NCBI RefSeq assembly: GCF_001403875.1
Contig: NZ_LN884299.1
Location: forward strand, 620,001-684,000
Source of the DNA: Paenibacillus ihumii
Lineage (GTDB): Bacteria; Bacillota; Bacilli; Paenibacillales; Paenibacillaceae
Direction: 5' to 3'
Length of the DNA: 64,000 nucleotides
Below the pieces are notes generated by a model. That model had not been told where the DNA came from. It saw only the letters and a list, made by a program, of their open reading frames with translations, and made no database searches. Positions 44,699 to 53,972 of this stretch are shown one piece after another. How positions within the stretch are numbered: the first letter of the stretch is position 1; each line of letters opens with the position of its first letter. The position numbers and the translations under genes were made by a program.

Positions 44699-45676
44699 TT
44701 ATGCTGTACCTCGTACAATTAATTCCACAGGCAGTGAATTGGCGATTTCCACCGGCTCTCCTTCTACCTGCCTGCTAAGCACTTCTACCGCCATCCTTCC
44801 GAACTCGTCAATCGGCTGACGGATGGTAGTCAGCTCCGGCGTGAGCCAGCGGGCTGCATTTACATCGTCGTAGCCGACGACTTTGACATCCTCTGGCACT
44901 CGTTTGCCTGCAATTTCGCATTCTTTTATCGCGAAAGCCCCAATAATATCGCTGGTAGCGAATATTCCATCAATCTCGGGGTGCTCCATCAATAGCTTGC
45001 GAAGCAGCTGCCCATATCTTGCTTGGTCAAATACATTCATATCCGTCTGGATAATAAGATGCTCCACACCATGTTGTTTAACAACATCCCTGAATGCATC
45101 TGTCCTGCGATTTGCCAGCAAATCCAGCTGCAAATTCCCGCATATATGGGCAATCTTGCGGCAGCCCTGGCTGATGAGCCTTTCCGTCGCCAGCCTGCCT
45201 CCTTCATAATTATCCGAGCTGATGTAAGGAATATCCTGCCCGATCTGGCGATCAAACGTAACGATCGGCGAGCGGAGATTGCAGTATTCATCGACCTCCA
45301 GCGTATGGCTTCCCATAATGATCCCGTCTACCCGGTTGCGGCGCAGCATCTCAATGTAGTCCCGTTCCTTGACAGGATCAAGCTGAGAATTGCACAGCAG
45401 CACTTTATAGCCTTTCAGATAGGCGTAATATTCTATGCGATCCGCCAATTCGCTAAAGAACGGATGAGATACGCTAGGCACAATCAGGCCTAAAATATTC
45501 GACTGCTTGCGAAGCAAGGAGCGTGCGATCTCATTCGGCTGGTATCCCAGCTCGTCCATAGCAGCAAATACTTTGCTGCGGGTGGTCTCACTTATATATC
45601 CCCTGTTATTCATCACACGAGATACCGTCGTGACCGATACCCCCGCCCTTAGTGCTACATCATGAATCGTTGCCAT
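44699..45676 (-). CDS. LacI family regulator of the sucrose/fructan operon
   Basis: A 325-aa repressor. Residues 2-25 (ATIHDVALRAGVSVTTVSRV) form the LacI helix-turn-helix, with the hinge helix near QPNEIARSL. The sugar-binding core follows (NILGLIVPSVSHPFFSELAD, GIFATSDIIGAFAIKECE, VVGYDDVNAARW, LTTIRQPIDEFGRMAVEVL). It sits directly upstream on the same strand as the binding-protein, permease, GH32 and kinase operon, with two LacI-type operators between. The effector is probably fructose, sucrose or a phosphate of them. Confidence 0.9.
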   Translation of the reverse strand: MATIHDVALRAGVSVTTVSRVMNNRGYISETTRSKVFAAMDELGYQPNEIARSLLRKQSNILGLIVPSVSHPFFSELADRIEYYAYLKGYKVLLCNSQLDPVKERDYIEMLRRNRVDGIIMGSHTLEVDEYCNLRSPIVTFDRQIGQDIPYISSDNYEGGRLATERLISQGCRKIAHICGNLQLDLLANRRTDAFRDVVKQHGVEHLIIQTDMNVFDQARYGQLLRKLLMEHPEIDGIFATSDIIGAFAIKECEIAGKRVPEDVKVVGYDDVNAARWLTPELTTIRQPIDEFGRMAVEVLSRQVEGEPVEIANSLPVELIVRGTA

Positions 45677-45767
45677 GATCTTCCTCTTTCATCTAACCGT
45701 ATTCGTCTATATTCAACTATAACCGAAGGGTTAAGCGCGGACAAGGAAATGCTCCTATTCCAAGGGG

Positions 45768-45802
45768 CAGCGAGTCCTGTTTCACTAAGAAACAGGGCTG
45801 CT
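45768..45802. terminator. hairpin downstream of the CPBP protease gene
   Basis: Arms agtcctgtttc and gaaacagggct enclose ctaa. It lies about 50 bp past the stop of the CPBP gene, without a clear T tail. Confidence 0.5.
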
Positions 45803-45848
45803 TTAAGACATGCATTCTACGCTTCCCTCCCGCCAATATAAGCAGAAC

Positions 45849-46742
45849 TTACTTCAATAACGAAGATGCGGAATCCGCATCAAATTTCTTATTCTTGTTC
45901 CTATACAACATGTACACAGCGATGGTGCCAAGAATCAGTAGAATGACGGTTAGGATGCTCCCCTCGATGCCAAAACCTCCTCCGGACAGCCAGGCCGGCC
46001 CCTGATCAACCGTACGCAGCAGGGAGCCCTCCGGTATCGTCCCTGAGACGTTAAAGCCGTATATGTAGCCTTGGAAGTAGTTCCAGGTTAAATGCAGTCC
46101 AATTGGCCACCATAATCCGCCGGTAACCTCACGAGCTACCGCCATAATGACGCCAGCCATAACCAGGTTTGCCATAGGAATCGGTGAACCGAATACGCCT
46201 GGGTTCAGGCTATGTAAAAGCGCAAACAGAATAGAACTTACGGCGATGGCAACCGTCGCTCCGTAATGATAACGCAGCAGCCCCTGAATATACCCGCGCG
46301 AGTAGATTTCCTCCGACACAGCCACGCATGCGAACAGGAGCGCTCCCTTCAGCATAGGGATCAGCGTCTCCTGATTCCCAGCGGCAGGCTTCCAGGCAAC
46401 TCCGCCGAAAGCCCATATTAGGACAGCCGAAGCCGAGATAAGAACAATTCCCGCCACGGCACCATGCAGAGCATACGCTGCTCCCTTCGGCTGCCGCAGG
46501 CCGAACGACCAGCCCTTCTTCCGTTCAAAGCATGCATACATCGCATAAGAGCTCGCTATGAATACAGCAACTTGCAAGTACATCACCAGCAGGTTCTGTC
46601 CAAGCGCCTGTTCCAGATCGTTCGGGCTCATCCCTGAGGCCATGCCTTTGAGCGCATAAACAAGAGAGACGATCAACATAACGATCATGACCATGATATA
46701 GCTTAATGCTATTTTGCCCGCTACCGAGGCATGAGTTTTCAT
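45849..46742 (-). CDS. CPBP family intramembrane metalloprotease
   Basis: A 297-aa membrane protein with about eight helices. The three active-site blocks of the CPBP (CAAX protease/bacteriocin-processing) family are present: VSEEIYSRGYIQGLL with the Glu pair and Arg, SILFALLHSLNP, and IGLHLTWNYFQG. Such proteins process or protect against peptides, but most are uncharacterised. The start was set at ATG 46742, eight bases after GAAGGA; the open frame reaches 46790. It is a single gene. Confidence 0.85.
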   Translation of the reverse strand: MKTHASVAGKIALSYIMVMIVMLIVSLVYALKGMASGMSPNDLEQALGQNLLVMYLQVAVFIASSYAMYACFERKKGWSFGLRQPKGAAYALHGAVAGIVLISASAVLIWAFGGVAWKPAAGNQETLIPMLKGALLFACVAVSEEIYSRGYIQGLLRYHYGATVAIAVSSILFALLHSLNPGVFGSPIPMANLVMAGVIMAVAREVTGGLWWPIGLHLTWNYFQGYIYGFNVSGTIPEGSLLRTVDQGPAWLSGGGFGIEGSILTVILLILGTIAVYMLYRNKNKKFDADSASSLLK

Positions 46743-46849
46743 AAGCACCATCCTTCGCGTTATGCAACCCCCGGATTTCCTAATCGCCATGCACTTCCCG
46801 GATTGCAGATCATTTTCGATACAACTATATCCCTGCCTGCTTTATGCTG

Positions 46850-47650
46850 TCAATCCATTTTATAGGAGTTTAAATACGACATATACTCAAAAGCTGTCGT
46901 CCCGTAAATGTTCCTAAAGTGCCTGTTCAAATGGGCCAAATCGACAAAGCCGTATTCGGCTACCGCGAGATAGACATCCCTGTGCTTCTCGATCAGTTGC
47001 TTGGCGCGCTCCACCTTGCAGTTCAAATAATACTGGTACGGCGATGTCCCTGTATTTGCTTTGAAAGCGCGGATAAACTGATATTTCGACATTCCAAATA
47101 GCGCGCAGACATCCTCGAGCTTCAGCACATGCGCCAGATGGCCATGAATCACTTCCTTCGCTTGTCGAACGAATGTTAGATCCCGAAGGCCCGCCGGACG
47201 AAGCTCCACCTCGGAAAAGTGGCCCGCCAGCCCAAGCAGCAGCTCGTGGCAATACGCCTCCGGGGCCCCGCCAAAAATCGCCTTCGTCAGCTTCAGGATG
47301 CTCCTGCGCAGCCCGGCACGATATACTATCGGCGTATCAAAAAGAACGGCATCCTTCTTCCCCAGTATTTCCAGAAACAGCTTGGGGTGAATATAAATCA
47401 TGACATAATCGATTCCCGACCGATTCTGGGACCTCCCATCATGATTCTGCTCCGGGTTAAACAGCATCACCCCGTTCTGGCGGGAGGCTTGCAGGCTGCC
47501 GTCCAGATGGTACTCTTGAATACCGCGCAAGGTTACGCCCAGAGCGTATTCCTCATGAGAATGCTTCTTATATTGAAAATCGGCCATGCTGGCCGACAAG
47601 GCGGTAACCCCGGCCGATTGCCCATATATGAATCGATCCACTTCCTTCAC
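46850..47650 (-). CDS. AraC family regulator coupled to a LysE exporter
   Basis: About 263-266 aa. The N-terminal cupin (YKKHSHEEYALGVTLRGIQE and GVMLFNPEQNHDG) is followed by an AraC domain (LEDVCALFGMSKYQFIRAFK, then YGFVDLAHLNRHFRN, YGTTAFEYM). The first GTG (47650) overlaps the stop of the LysE gene, and a second GTG (47641) is better spaced from AAAGGGG. Regulator and exporter therefore form an operon, and the regulator may sense the exported amino acid. Confidence 0.86.
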   Translation of the reverse strand: MKEVDRFIYGQSAGVTALSASMADFQYKKHSHEEYALGVTLRGIQEYHLDGSLQASRQNGVMLFNPEQNHDGRSQNRSGIDYVMIYIHPKLFLEILGKKDAVLFDTPIVYRAGLRRSILKLTKAIFGGAPEAYCHELLLGLAGHFSEVELRPAGLRDLTFVRQAKEVIHGHLAHVLKLEDVCALFGMSKYQFIRAFKANTGTSPYQYYLNCKVERAKQLIEKHRDVYLAVAEYGFVDLAHLNRHFRNIYGTTAFEYMSYLNSYKMD

Positions 47651-48243
47651 CCCTTTATAAATTCAGCGATTCCCGACACTAGAAATGCAGAATAGACCAG
47701 AAACAAGGCTAGTATAATATTTGCGGCTTTCTGGTATTGTTGCATCCATTTCTTAAAAAGAGCACCGAATAACGCCCAGGTTACAAAAGCTGCCGTCCCG
47801 ATAAGCGATACCATGACGACAAAAAAAGTTAGCACAAGCCCAGACGTATAGTAAGGCATCACATAAGACGGAATCACCGTCATCGTAAACAGGACGACCT
47901 TCGGATTGACAAGCTGCATCACGAAGCCGGAAGCAAAGGTTACTGCCTGAGCCGAACTATCCTTGGATATGTCCATTCTATAGATTTGGCAAGCGAGATA
48001 GAGCATGAATATGCTGCCGACCACCCGTACCAAGGTTAAAAAAGGAGGCAAGCTCGCTGCCATCACACGATTCAGCATAACAGAAGCGGCAACTAGCAGG
48101 AAGAATGCAAGGGAGGCCCCGGCGATATATTTTATCGTTGTTTTCCTTCCATAATGATTAACCGCCGCTAGGATGACAATATTGGATGGCCCCGGCGTAA
48201 ACGTAACTATAAAACAGTAGATGAGAAATGAGGTTATGTTCAT
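47647..48243 (-). CDS. LysE/RhtB family amino-acid exporter
   Basis: A 198-aa membrane protein with about six helices. FIVTFTPGPSNIVILAAVNH holds the TPGPSN signature of the LysE/RhtB superfamily, and FVMQLVNPKVVLFTMTVIPS is the second conserved block (NPK). The start is ATG 48243 after AAGGAG. It is followed with overlap by an AraC gene. The exported compound is unknown. Confidence 0.9.
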   Translation of the reverse strand: MNITSFLIYCFIVTFTPGPSNIVILAAVNHYGRKTTIKYIAGASLAFFLLVAASVMLNRVMAASLPPFLTLVRVVGSIFMLYLACQIYRMDISKDSSAQAVTFASGFVMQLVNPKVVLFTMTVIPSYVMPYYTSGLVLTFFVVMVSLIGTAAFVTWALFGALFKKWMQQYQKAANIILALFLVYSAFLVSGIAEFIKG

Positions 48244-48403
48244 AAATGCTGCTCCTTAGCTCCTACACAAGGGAAATTCCCTTGCATTATAGAGCTTGAG
48301 CCGAGCGTGAGATAGTATATTATTGCAGATATTGCTAAACTGAGTTAGAACGTACAGGATTAAAAATTGGGTACGATTTAACCATGAAGGAGGAGGAGGA
48401 TTT

Positions 48404-48880
48404 GTGAATACCGTGTATGATTTTCAGGTTAAAATGACGAATGGGAAGCTGAAATCGCTCCAGGATTATGAAGGCCAGCCTTTAATTATCGTGAACACGG
48501 CCAGCAAATGCGGGTTTACCCCTCAATTTGGCGGACTTCAGGAGCTGTACAGCAAATACAAGGATCGAGGATTGGTCATTCTGGGTTTCCCCAGCGATCA
48601 ATTCAACAATCAGGAGTACGATAACATCGAGGAAACCACGCAGTTTTGCCAAATCAACTACGGCGTGACCTTTCCGATTTTCGCCAAGATCGATGTCAAC
48701 GGGAAGCAGGAGAATGCGTTGTTCACATTTTTGAAGCAGCAGCAGAAGGGGCTGCTATCCAGCAGGATCAAATGGAATTTTACCAAATTTCTCACCGACC
48801 GCGAAGGGAAGGTTGTTAAGAGATACGGCCCTGCGGCCCCGCCAAGCAGAATCGAAGCGGACTTGATCCCTCTGCTGTAA
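48404..48880 (+). CDS. glutathione peroxidase family protein (thiol peroxidase)
   Basis: A 158-aa antioxidant enzyme that reduces peroxides, in Firmicutes usually with thioredoxin or bacillithiol. The catalytic tetrad is visible: Cys in NTASKCGFTPQFGGL, Gln in GFPSDQFNNQEYD, and Trp and Asn in IKWNFTKFLTDR. A Cys replaces selenocysteine, as usual in bacteria. The start is GTG 48404 right after GGAGGAGGA. A hairpin follows. Confidence 0.92.
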   Translation: MNTVYDFQVKMTNGKLKSLQDYEGQPLIIVNTASKCGFTPQFGGLQELYSKYKDRGLVILGFPSDQFNNQEYDNIEETTQFCQINYGVTFPIFAKIDVNGKQENALFTFLKQQQKGLLSSRIKWNFTKFLTDREGKVVKRYGPAAPPSRIEADLIPLL

Positions 48881-48937
48881 TTTTTTCGGAATAATAGACC
48901 CCTGCAGTAACATAATCCAGCGGACGAATAAGGCAAA

Positions 48938-48982
48938 AAAACGATACCCCCGATCCGGAGGACCGAAAGTATCGCTTTTTTA
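48938..48982. terminator. bidirectional terminator
   Basis: acgatac and gtatcgc arms, with inner pairing around ccgatccgg, lie between A and T runs (aaaaaaa...ttttttta). It lies between the convergent peroxidase and aldo/keto reductase genes. Confidence 0.85.
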
Positions 48983-48989
48983 AAAAGGA

Positions 48990-49973
48990 TTAATACGCTC
49001 CGCGGATATGCTGAGCTACCTCGCTGCGGTAAAACGCTTGAAGGCGCTCCAATTCCTCGGGACGGAACGACGGAACCTGCAGTGTCCCCAGGTTATCCTC
49101 CACCTGACGGACGTTCTTGAAGCCTGGAATAACGCAGGTCACTTCCGGATGATCGAGAATCCAGCGCATGGAGGCCCGCGCCATATCTCCGCGTCCCTCA
49201 GCAATCCAGGACAGCTGGGAAGCCAGCTCCACGCCTTTGGCAAAAGGCAAGCCCGCAAACGTCTCGCCCACATTGAATTGCTCCCCGTTGGCGTTGAAAT
49301 TCCGGTGATCGTCCTCGCTAAATTTCGTATCCTTCGTAAATTTACCCGTCAATAGACCGCTCGCCAGCGGCAGCCTTGCCAGAATTCCGACTCCTGCGGC
49401 CTTGGCTTCTGCGAATAACTCCTCCGCCGGCTTCTGGCGGAATATATTGAAGATGACCTGCAGCGCCTTGACACCAGGCACGCTTAAGCAGAACAAGCCT
49501 TCCTCCACGGTCTCTACGCTGACGCCGTAGTGGCGGATTTTACCCTCGGCCTTCAGCTTGTCCAGCACCTCGAACACCTTGCCATCCTTCAGCACCGCAA
49601 GCGGCGGACAGTGAATTTGGTACAGGTCGATGCGCTCGCGCTGCAGCCGCTTCAGACTGCCTTCGCAGTATGCGCGGACCGATTCCTCGGAATAAGTATG
49701 GAGGTCATGAATATCCCCCGCCCGGCAAAACTTGGTGGCGATATGGATGTCATCCTCTTTGCCTTTGGTCGCTTTCGCCAGCAGCTCCTCGGCATGCCCT
49801 GAACCGTATACATCTGCTGTATCAAAAAAATTAACGCCCTGCTCCATCGCCGTCGCCAGACCGCGCAGCGCCTCCTGATCATCCGAGTGCCCCCAGCTGC
49901 CGCCGATCGCCCATGTTCCGAAGCTCAGCTCGCTGACTCGTAATTCTGTATCTCCCAATTGCCGATAATTCAT
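48990..49973 (-). CDS. aldo/keto reductase
   Basis: A 327-aa NAD(P)H-dependent oxidoreductase. The tetrad is visible: Asp in FFDTADVYG, Tyr in the same motif, Lys in IATKFCRAG and His in YQIHCPPL. VTCVIPGFKNVRQVEDN is the cofactor loop region. The start is ATG 49973 after AAGGAGGA. It is distinct from the aldo/keto reductase at 694-1587 but has the same overall pattern. Substrate unknown. Confidence 0.9.
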   Translation of the reverse strand: MNYRQLGDTELRVSELSFGTWAIGGSWGHSDDQEALRGLATAMEQGVNFFDTADVYGSGHAEELLAKATKGKEDDIHIATKFCRAGDIHDLHTYSEESVRAYCEGSLKRLQRERIDLYQIHCPPLAVLKDGKVFEVLDKLKAEGKIRHYGVSVETVEEGLFCLSVPGVKALQVIFNIFRQKPAEELFAEAKAAGVGILARLPLASGLLTGKFTKDTKFSEDDHRNFNANGEQFNVGETFAGLPFAKGVELASQLSWIAEGRGDMARASMRWILDHPEVTCVIPGFKNVRQVEDNLGTLQVPSFRPEELERLQAFYRSEVAQHIRGAY

Positions 49974-50267
49974 CGTCCCATCCTCCTTAGTACCTGTCTC
50001 AATACGAGAATAGTCAAAAAAGCGCTTTCCTGCAACCTGAACGGCAGAAAAACGCTAAATATTGAACATTTCTGTACAATCCCCGTCGTTCCCTCTCCCC
50101 CCTACTCCTCCTTCTCCTGACCGAGTGCAAATCCCCCCGCAGATGGATTCCCCCTTTTCCTTCATGTGTTTAAATATGTTAAAGAGGCTGCTTTAAACGC
50201 CAAATGCCGGCTTGTATCTTAACTCATGTGAACGTTCCAAATTTTAAAATCTGGAGGAATCTGCAAT

Positions 50268-50981
50268 ATGCCTGCCAAGACAAGAATTAAGCCAAAATTC
50301 GAGCCTGCCGCATCCGGCAGCGAAATTCAGAGCTTCATCGGGTGGAGCATGGTTGACGGCGACAATAAAAAGTATCAGCAAATGTACGACCAAATTGCCC
50401 CCTTCTACAACCTGTCCAACAAGCTCTATTTCTGGTTGAAGTTCGGCGGGGAAGCCAATTATCGGCGGCAGTTTCTAGATGAGCTGGAAATACGGGAAGG
50501 CGACCGGGTATTAGAGGTCTCCTGCGGAACAGGAGATAATTTCCCGTTCTTACCGCCAAACATTGAACTGCATGGGCTTGATCTATCCATGGGGATGCTG
50601 AAGGCCTGCCGAAGACACTTAAGAAAGTGGGGACTCTCCGCCTCGCTCTATCATGCCTCCGCCGAGGAGCTGCCCTTTGAGGATGCAGCCTTTGACGTGG
50701 TGTATCACGTTGGGGGGATCAACTTTTTTAATGACAAGAAGCGGGCCATTGCGGAAATGATCCGGGTTGCCAAGCCGGGGACGAAGCTGGTCATTGTCGA
50801 CGAAACCGAGAAATTGGCCAAAGGCACCTATGAGAGAATCCCCCTCGTGGGCAAGCAATATAAGCACCGCAGCGCCATTCAAGCCCCTGTGGATCTGATC
50901 CCGCCGGGAATGCAGGACCTCCATGTGAAGGAAATCTGCACCGGTCTAATGTACTGCCTGAGCTTCCGGGTTCCTGGCTGA
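50268..50981 (+). CDS. class I SAM-dependent methyltransferase
   Basis: A 237-aa methyltransferase. Motif I is VLEVSCGTGDNFPFL, motif II is ELHGLDLSMGMLKACRRHLR, and motif III is HASAEELPFEDAAFDVVYHV, followed by MIRVAKPGTKLVIVDETEK. The order is that of the Methyltransf_11/UbiE group. There are about 45 residues of leader, including YQQMYDQIAPFYNLSNKLYF. The start is ATG 50268 after GGAGG. The gene is a singleton and its acceptor is unknown. Confidence 0.85.
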   Translation: MPAKTRIKPKFEPAASGSEIQSFIGWSMVDGDNKKYQQMYDQIAPFYNLSNKLYFWLKFGGEANYRRQFLDELEIREGDRVLEVSCGTGDNFPFLPPNIELHGLDLSMGMLKACRRHLRKWGLSASLYHASAEELPFEDAAFDVVYHVGGINFFNDKKRAIAEMIRVAKPGTKLVIVDETEKLAKGTYERIPLVGKQYKHRSAIQAPVDLIPPGMQDLHVKEICTGLMYCLSFRVPG

Positions 50982-51028
50982 CTAGACAGGCCTTGCGCAA
51001 GCTTTGAGCGATCATTTTTCAAAAATAC

Positions 51029-52228
51029 TTAAAGCGGCAGCTGCCTAAAGATCATCACCGCCGCTCCCGTGGCCACGGCATTTTCCTGAAGCACGCCTTT
51101 GGAGAAAACAGGCTGGTACTCCGGGTAATAATAAATGTTCTTCTGGGCGACGGAAATCGCCGTATCGTAATATAGCCCATGGGCATTGATGAGCGCTCCC
51201 CCCAGGATCACTGTCTCGGGGTGAAGAATATTGATCAGGTTGGCAAGACCAATCCCCATATAGACGGCGGATTGCGTGAAGAGCTCGCGGATAAACGGAT
51301 CTCCCTCGTTCAGCGCCTCTACCAGCATATCGAAATGAATGCCGTCCGGCTGAAAATCCTTGGCTCCTGCCAGCGGCTTCCGGCCCATCTTACGCTGCTC
51401 TCTGACCTGCTTCTCCAAAGCCTGTACAGAAGCAAAAGCCTCCAGCGCCCCGTAATTTCCCTCAGGATGCAGCCTCGGCCCATCCGGCTCAATGATCATT
51501 TGGCCAATAGAGCCCTCCATATCTACCGCTCCGTGAACCAAGGCGCCGTTGGACATCATGGCAGATCTCAGCCCTGATCCGGCGTGAATGTACAGCATAT
51601 GCTGAACGTTTTCGCTGCGCAAAGCCCAGTGCTCGCCAATCAGTGCTGTGTTCGCTCCATTCTCCAAAGTGGCAGGAATGCCCGTCTCCTTCTCCAACTG
51701 CTCACAGATTGGAACGTGGGCCCAGCCCGCAGCGGAAAAATACCGGGGCTCCAGAATAATCCCGCGATGCCTGTCCAACGGGCCTACGGCTCCCACCCCA
51801 ATTCCTGCTGCCTTATCTTTACTTAAGCCGTTCTCCAGCAGCATGGCGTCGATCTCTGCGCCGACACAGCGCACCAGCTTCTCCGGCGTCATCGTCTCAT
51901 CCATCGTCCAGCGACAGAAGGACAGCGCCTTCATATTCAAATCGAACAAGCCCAGTGCGGAGTAGAGCCGGGATATTTCCAGCCCAAAAATCACTTGATG
52001 CCTAGCATGGATTTGATACAGAATTGGCTTTCTTCCGCCCGTGGACTCTCCGAAGCCTGCTTCTGCCAGCCAACCCTCATTCGTCAGCTCGTCTAGCAAT
52101 CTTGTCAGGCTGCTGCTGGTCAAGCCGAACTCGTGCAGCAGCTCAGCCTTGGAAATGCGAGCCTGCCCGGCAATTCGTTCGAATACCGCCCTTTTTGCGT
52201 TCAGCGCTGCTTGGCTTATTTTATTCAT
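51029..52228 (-). CDS. ROK family transcriptional regulator lacking the zinc cysteines
   Basis: A 399-aa protein with an N-terminal winged helix (ISKAELLHEFGLTSSSLTRL) and a ROK sugar-kinase-like domain (GLEISRLYSALGLFD, IGVGAVGPLD, LENGANTALIGEHW). The zinc-binding block that normally reads C-x-CG-x-x-GC-x-E is here PRLHPEGNYGALEAFAS, with no cysteine. The glycine loop HAGSGLRSAMMSNG is also altered. This suggests a regulator that no longer needs zinc or does not bind sugar in the usual way. The nearest genes do not show a target. Confidence 0.82.
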   Translation of the reverse strand: MNKISQAALNAKRAVFERIAGQARISKAELLHEFGLTSSSLTRLLDELTNEGWLAEAGFGESTGGRKPILYQIHARHQVIFGLEISRLYSALGLFDLNMKALSFCRWTMDETMTPEKLVRCVGAEIDAMLLENGLSKDKAAGIGVGAVGPLDRHRGIILEPRYFSAAGWAHVPICEQLEKETGIPATLENGANTALIGEHWALRSENVQHMLYIHAGSGLRSAMMSNGALVHGAVDMEGSIGQMIIEPDGPRLHPEGNYGALEAFASVQALEKQVREQRKMGRKPLAGAKDFQPDGIHFDMLVEALNEGDPFIRELFTQSAVYMGIGLANLINILHPETVILGGALINAHGLYYDTAISVAQKNIYYYPEYQPVFSKGVLQENAVATGAAVMIFRQLPL

Positions 52229-52554
52229 AAAAGAGTCGCCTCGTCTATTCGCATTATTCTTATCGGATATCTATCATTCATTATATCTACTGGCCCTCGA
52301 ATTATCTAGCCGCCTACTTTTGTTCAACTCGATAAAAAGTTTTTATTACATATAGGTTTACTATGATAATAATGCAGATTTTCTGCTCATCACTATTATA
52401 TTACATCGATAAGGGTATATTTTCGAATAAATCATAATTAAAAGCAGGAATCTTAATCTCATAATGATAAAAAGTTGTTATAATTGAGTTAGGTTTTTTC
52501 TGAATAAAACGTAAGTATGCTGTGACATCAAGCAGATTGGGGAGAGAATGAAGC
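52229..52554. other. AT-rich gap upstream of the chromate transporter genes
   Basis: A 326-bp non-coding region between divergent genes. It is AT-rich with several TATAAT-like words, but no promoter can be chosen and no repeat or RNA is apparent. Confidence 0.45.
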
Positions 52555-53193
52555 ATGCGTACCGGACTCATAGGCAAATTGAGCATACTGTGGGATTTAT
52601 TTTGGACATTTTTCAAAATCGGGCCTTCTACCTTTGGAGGGGGCTATGCCATGATATCGACGATCGAACATGCAGTGGTCGAGAAGCAGCAGTGGATGGA
52701 TGAGCGGGAAATCAGCGATATGATCTCCATCGCCGGAGCGGCTCCCGGTGGAGTGGGTATCAATTCATCGGTCTTCATTGGGTACCGCCTGGGCAAAATT
52801 CCCGGCGCCGTGGCGGCGGTCCTAGGCATCACGCTTCCTACCTTTCTTATCCTGATCGGCTTAAGCGCCGGGTATACCCTGCTGCAAAACGAGCCGAAAA
52901 TGATCTCCGCCTTCAAAGGCATCAACGGCGCCGTCATCGGCCTGATTGCCGTCGCGGCCTACAGGATGGGCAAAGCCTCGCTATTCGATCTGCCTACCAA
53001 GCTGCTGGCCGCCGCCTCGCTGCTTCTGCTGCTGTTCACCGGACTGAATCCGATATACCTGATCTTGATCGGACTCATTGCAGGCAATGTCATTATAGGC
53101 GTTAAGAAAGCGTTAGGGCTGCCGCTCGTACCAAAGAGGGCAAGCTCGGCTAGCGAAGGCTCGTCTGCGGAAATTATAGAGTATTATATTTAA
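52555..53193 (+). CDS. chromate transporter, first half (short-chain CHR)
   Basis: A 212-aa membrane protein of about six helices. FFKIGPSTFGGGYAMISTIE and IAGAAPGGVGINSSVFIGYR are the conserved CHR motifs (FGGG and APGP type). It is followed by a second CHR gene 58 bp later. Such pairs (as B. subtilis ywrA/ywrB) work as a heterodimeric chromate exporter. ATG 52555 has GGGGAGAG upstream. Confidence 0.88.
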   Translation: MRTGLIGKLSILWDLFWTFFKIGPSTFGGGYAMISTIEHAVVEKQQWMDEREISDMISIAGAAPGGVGINSSVFIGYRLGKIPGAVAAVLGITLPTFLILIGLSAGYTLLQNEPKMISAFKGINGAVIGLIAVAAYRMGKASLFDLPTKLLAAASLLLLLFTGLNPIYLILIGLIAGNVIIGVKKALGLPLVPKRASSASEGSSAEIIEYYI

Positions 53194-53251
53194 CCATTCG
53201 CTTCGAACAGACCCGATGTTGAAATGGACTTAAGATAAGAGGTGAATTGGC

Positions 53252-53788
53252 GTGCTGCTGTGGAAGCTGTTTCTTATTTTTATGAAAATTGGTTTTGCGT
53301 CATTTGGAGGCGGGTATGCGGTCATCTCCATGATTCATTATGAGGTTAGCCAGTACGGTGAGCTTACTCCGGAGCGTTTTCAGCATATTGTCGCCCTCGC
53401 AGGCATGTCTCCCGGCTCCATTGCCGTAAATGCCGCGATGCTGATCGGCCTGGATACCGCTGGTATGCCAGGGGCGATCGCTGCCATAACGGGGATCATT
53501 CTGCCATCGTTGGTCATTATCGTGCTGGCGGCACAATTCTTCTATAAACTGCATACCAAGCCCTGGGTACAGTACTCCCTCTACGGACTGCGTCCGATCA
53601 TTGTCGGGCTTATCATTTATGCTGCGATTCACCTCGGCTTCCCCCGCCTTCCCGGCAGCCTGCTAAATTGGACAACACTTGCAACCCTCCTGATCGGTGG
53701 CGCGGCCTTCCTATCTATTGTGAAATACAAGCTCCACCCGCTCTTGGTAATCGCCTTGTCCGCCTGTGCAGGTATTGTGTTGTTTTGA
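53252..53788 (+). CDS. chromate transporter, second half (short-chain CHR)
   Basis: A 178-aa membrane protein. FMKIGFASFGGGYAVISMIH and VALAGMSPGSIAVNAAMLIG are the CHR motifs of the second half. It should pair with the product of the preceding gene. The start is GTG 53252, six bases after GAGGTGA. Confidence 0.88.
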   Translation: MLLWKLFLIFMKIGFASFGGGYAVISMIHYEVSQYGELTPERFQHIVALAGMSPGSIAVNAAMLIGLDTAGMPGAIAAITGIILPSLVIIVLAAQFFYKLHTKPWVQYSLYGLRPIIVGLIIYAAIHLGFPRLPGSLLNWTTLATLLIGGAAFLSIVKYKLHPLLVIALSACAGIVLF

Positions 53789-53902
53789 TCCTCTGCAGGG
53801 GAGCTGACATATTTTCAATTGGCAGAAAACCGTGTACATTAGTCGTGGAGAGAGTTCCCTTACGGAGAGCGGAATGCTAATACTTCAAGAAACCAGACTA
53901 AA

Positions 53903-53946
53903 TTGACAATCGTTGGTAAAGTTATATAATATCTAAACTTAGTTTA
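53903..53946 (+). promoter_or_regulatory. promoter and operator of the ROK repressor gene
   Basis: TTGACA (53903-53908) and TATAAT (53925-53930) are 16 bases apart. Directly after them lies the palindrome taaacttagttta (53934-53946), the first of three matching operators. The layout fits autorepression. Confidence 0.7.
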
Positions 53947-53972
53947 ATAAATGTTGTGAAAGGGGCAACTAG

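Noticed and set aside
48404-48880. possible selenoprotein peroxidase
   Set aside because: The catalytic position is an ordinary Cys codon and there is no in-frame TGA.
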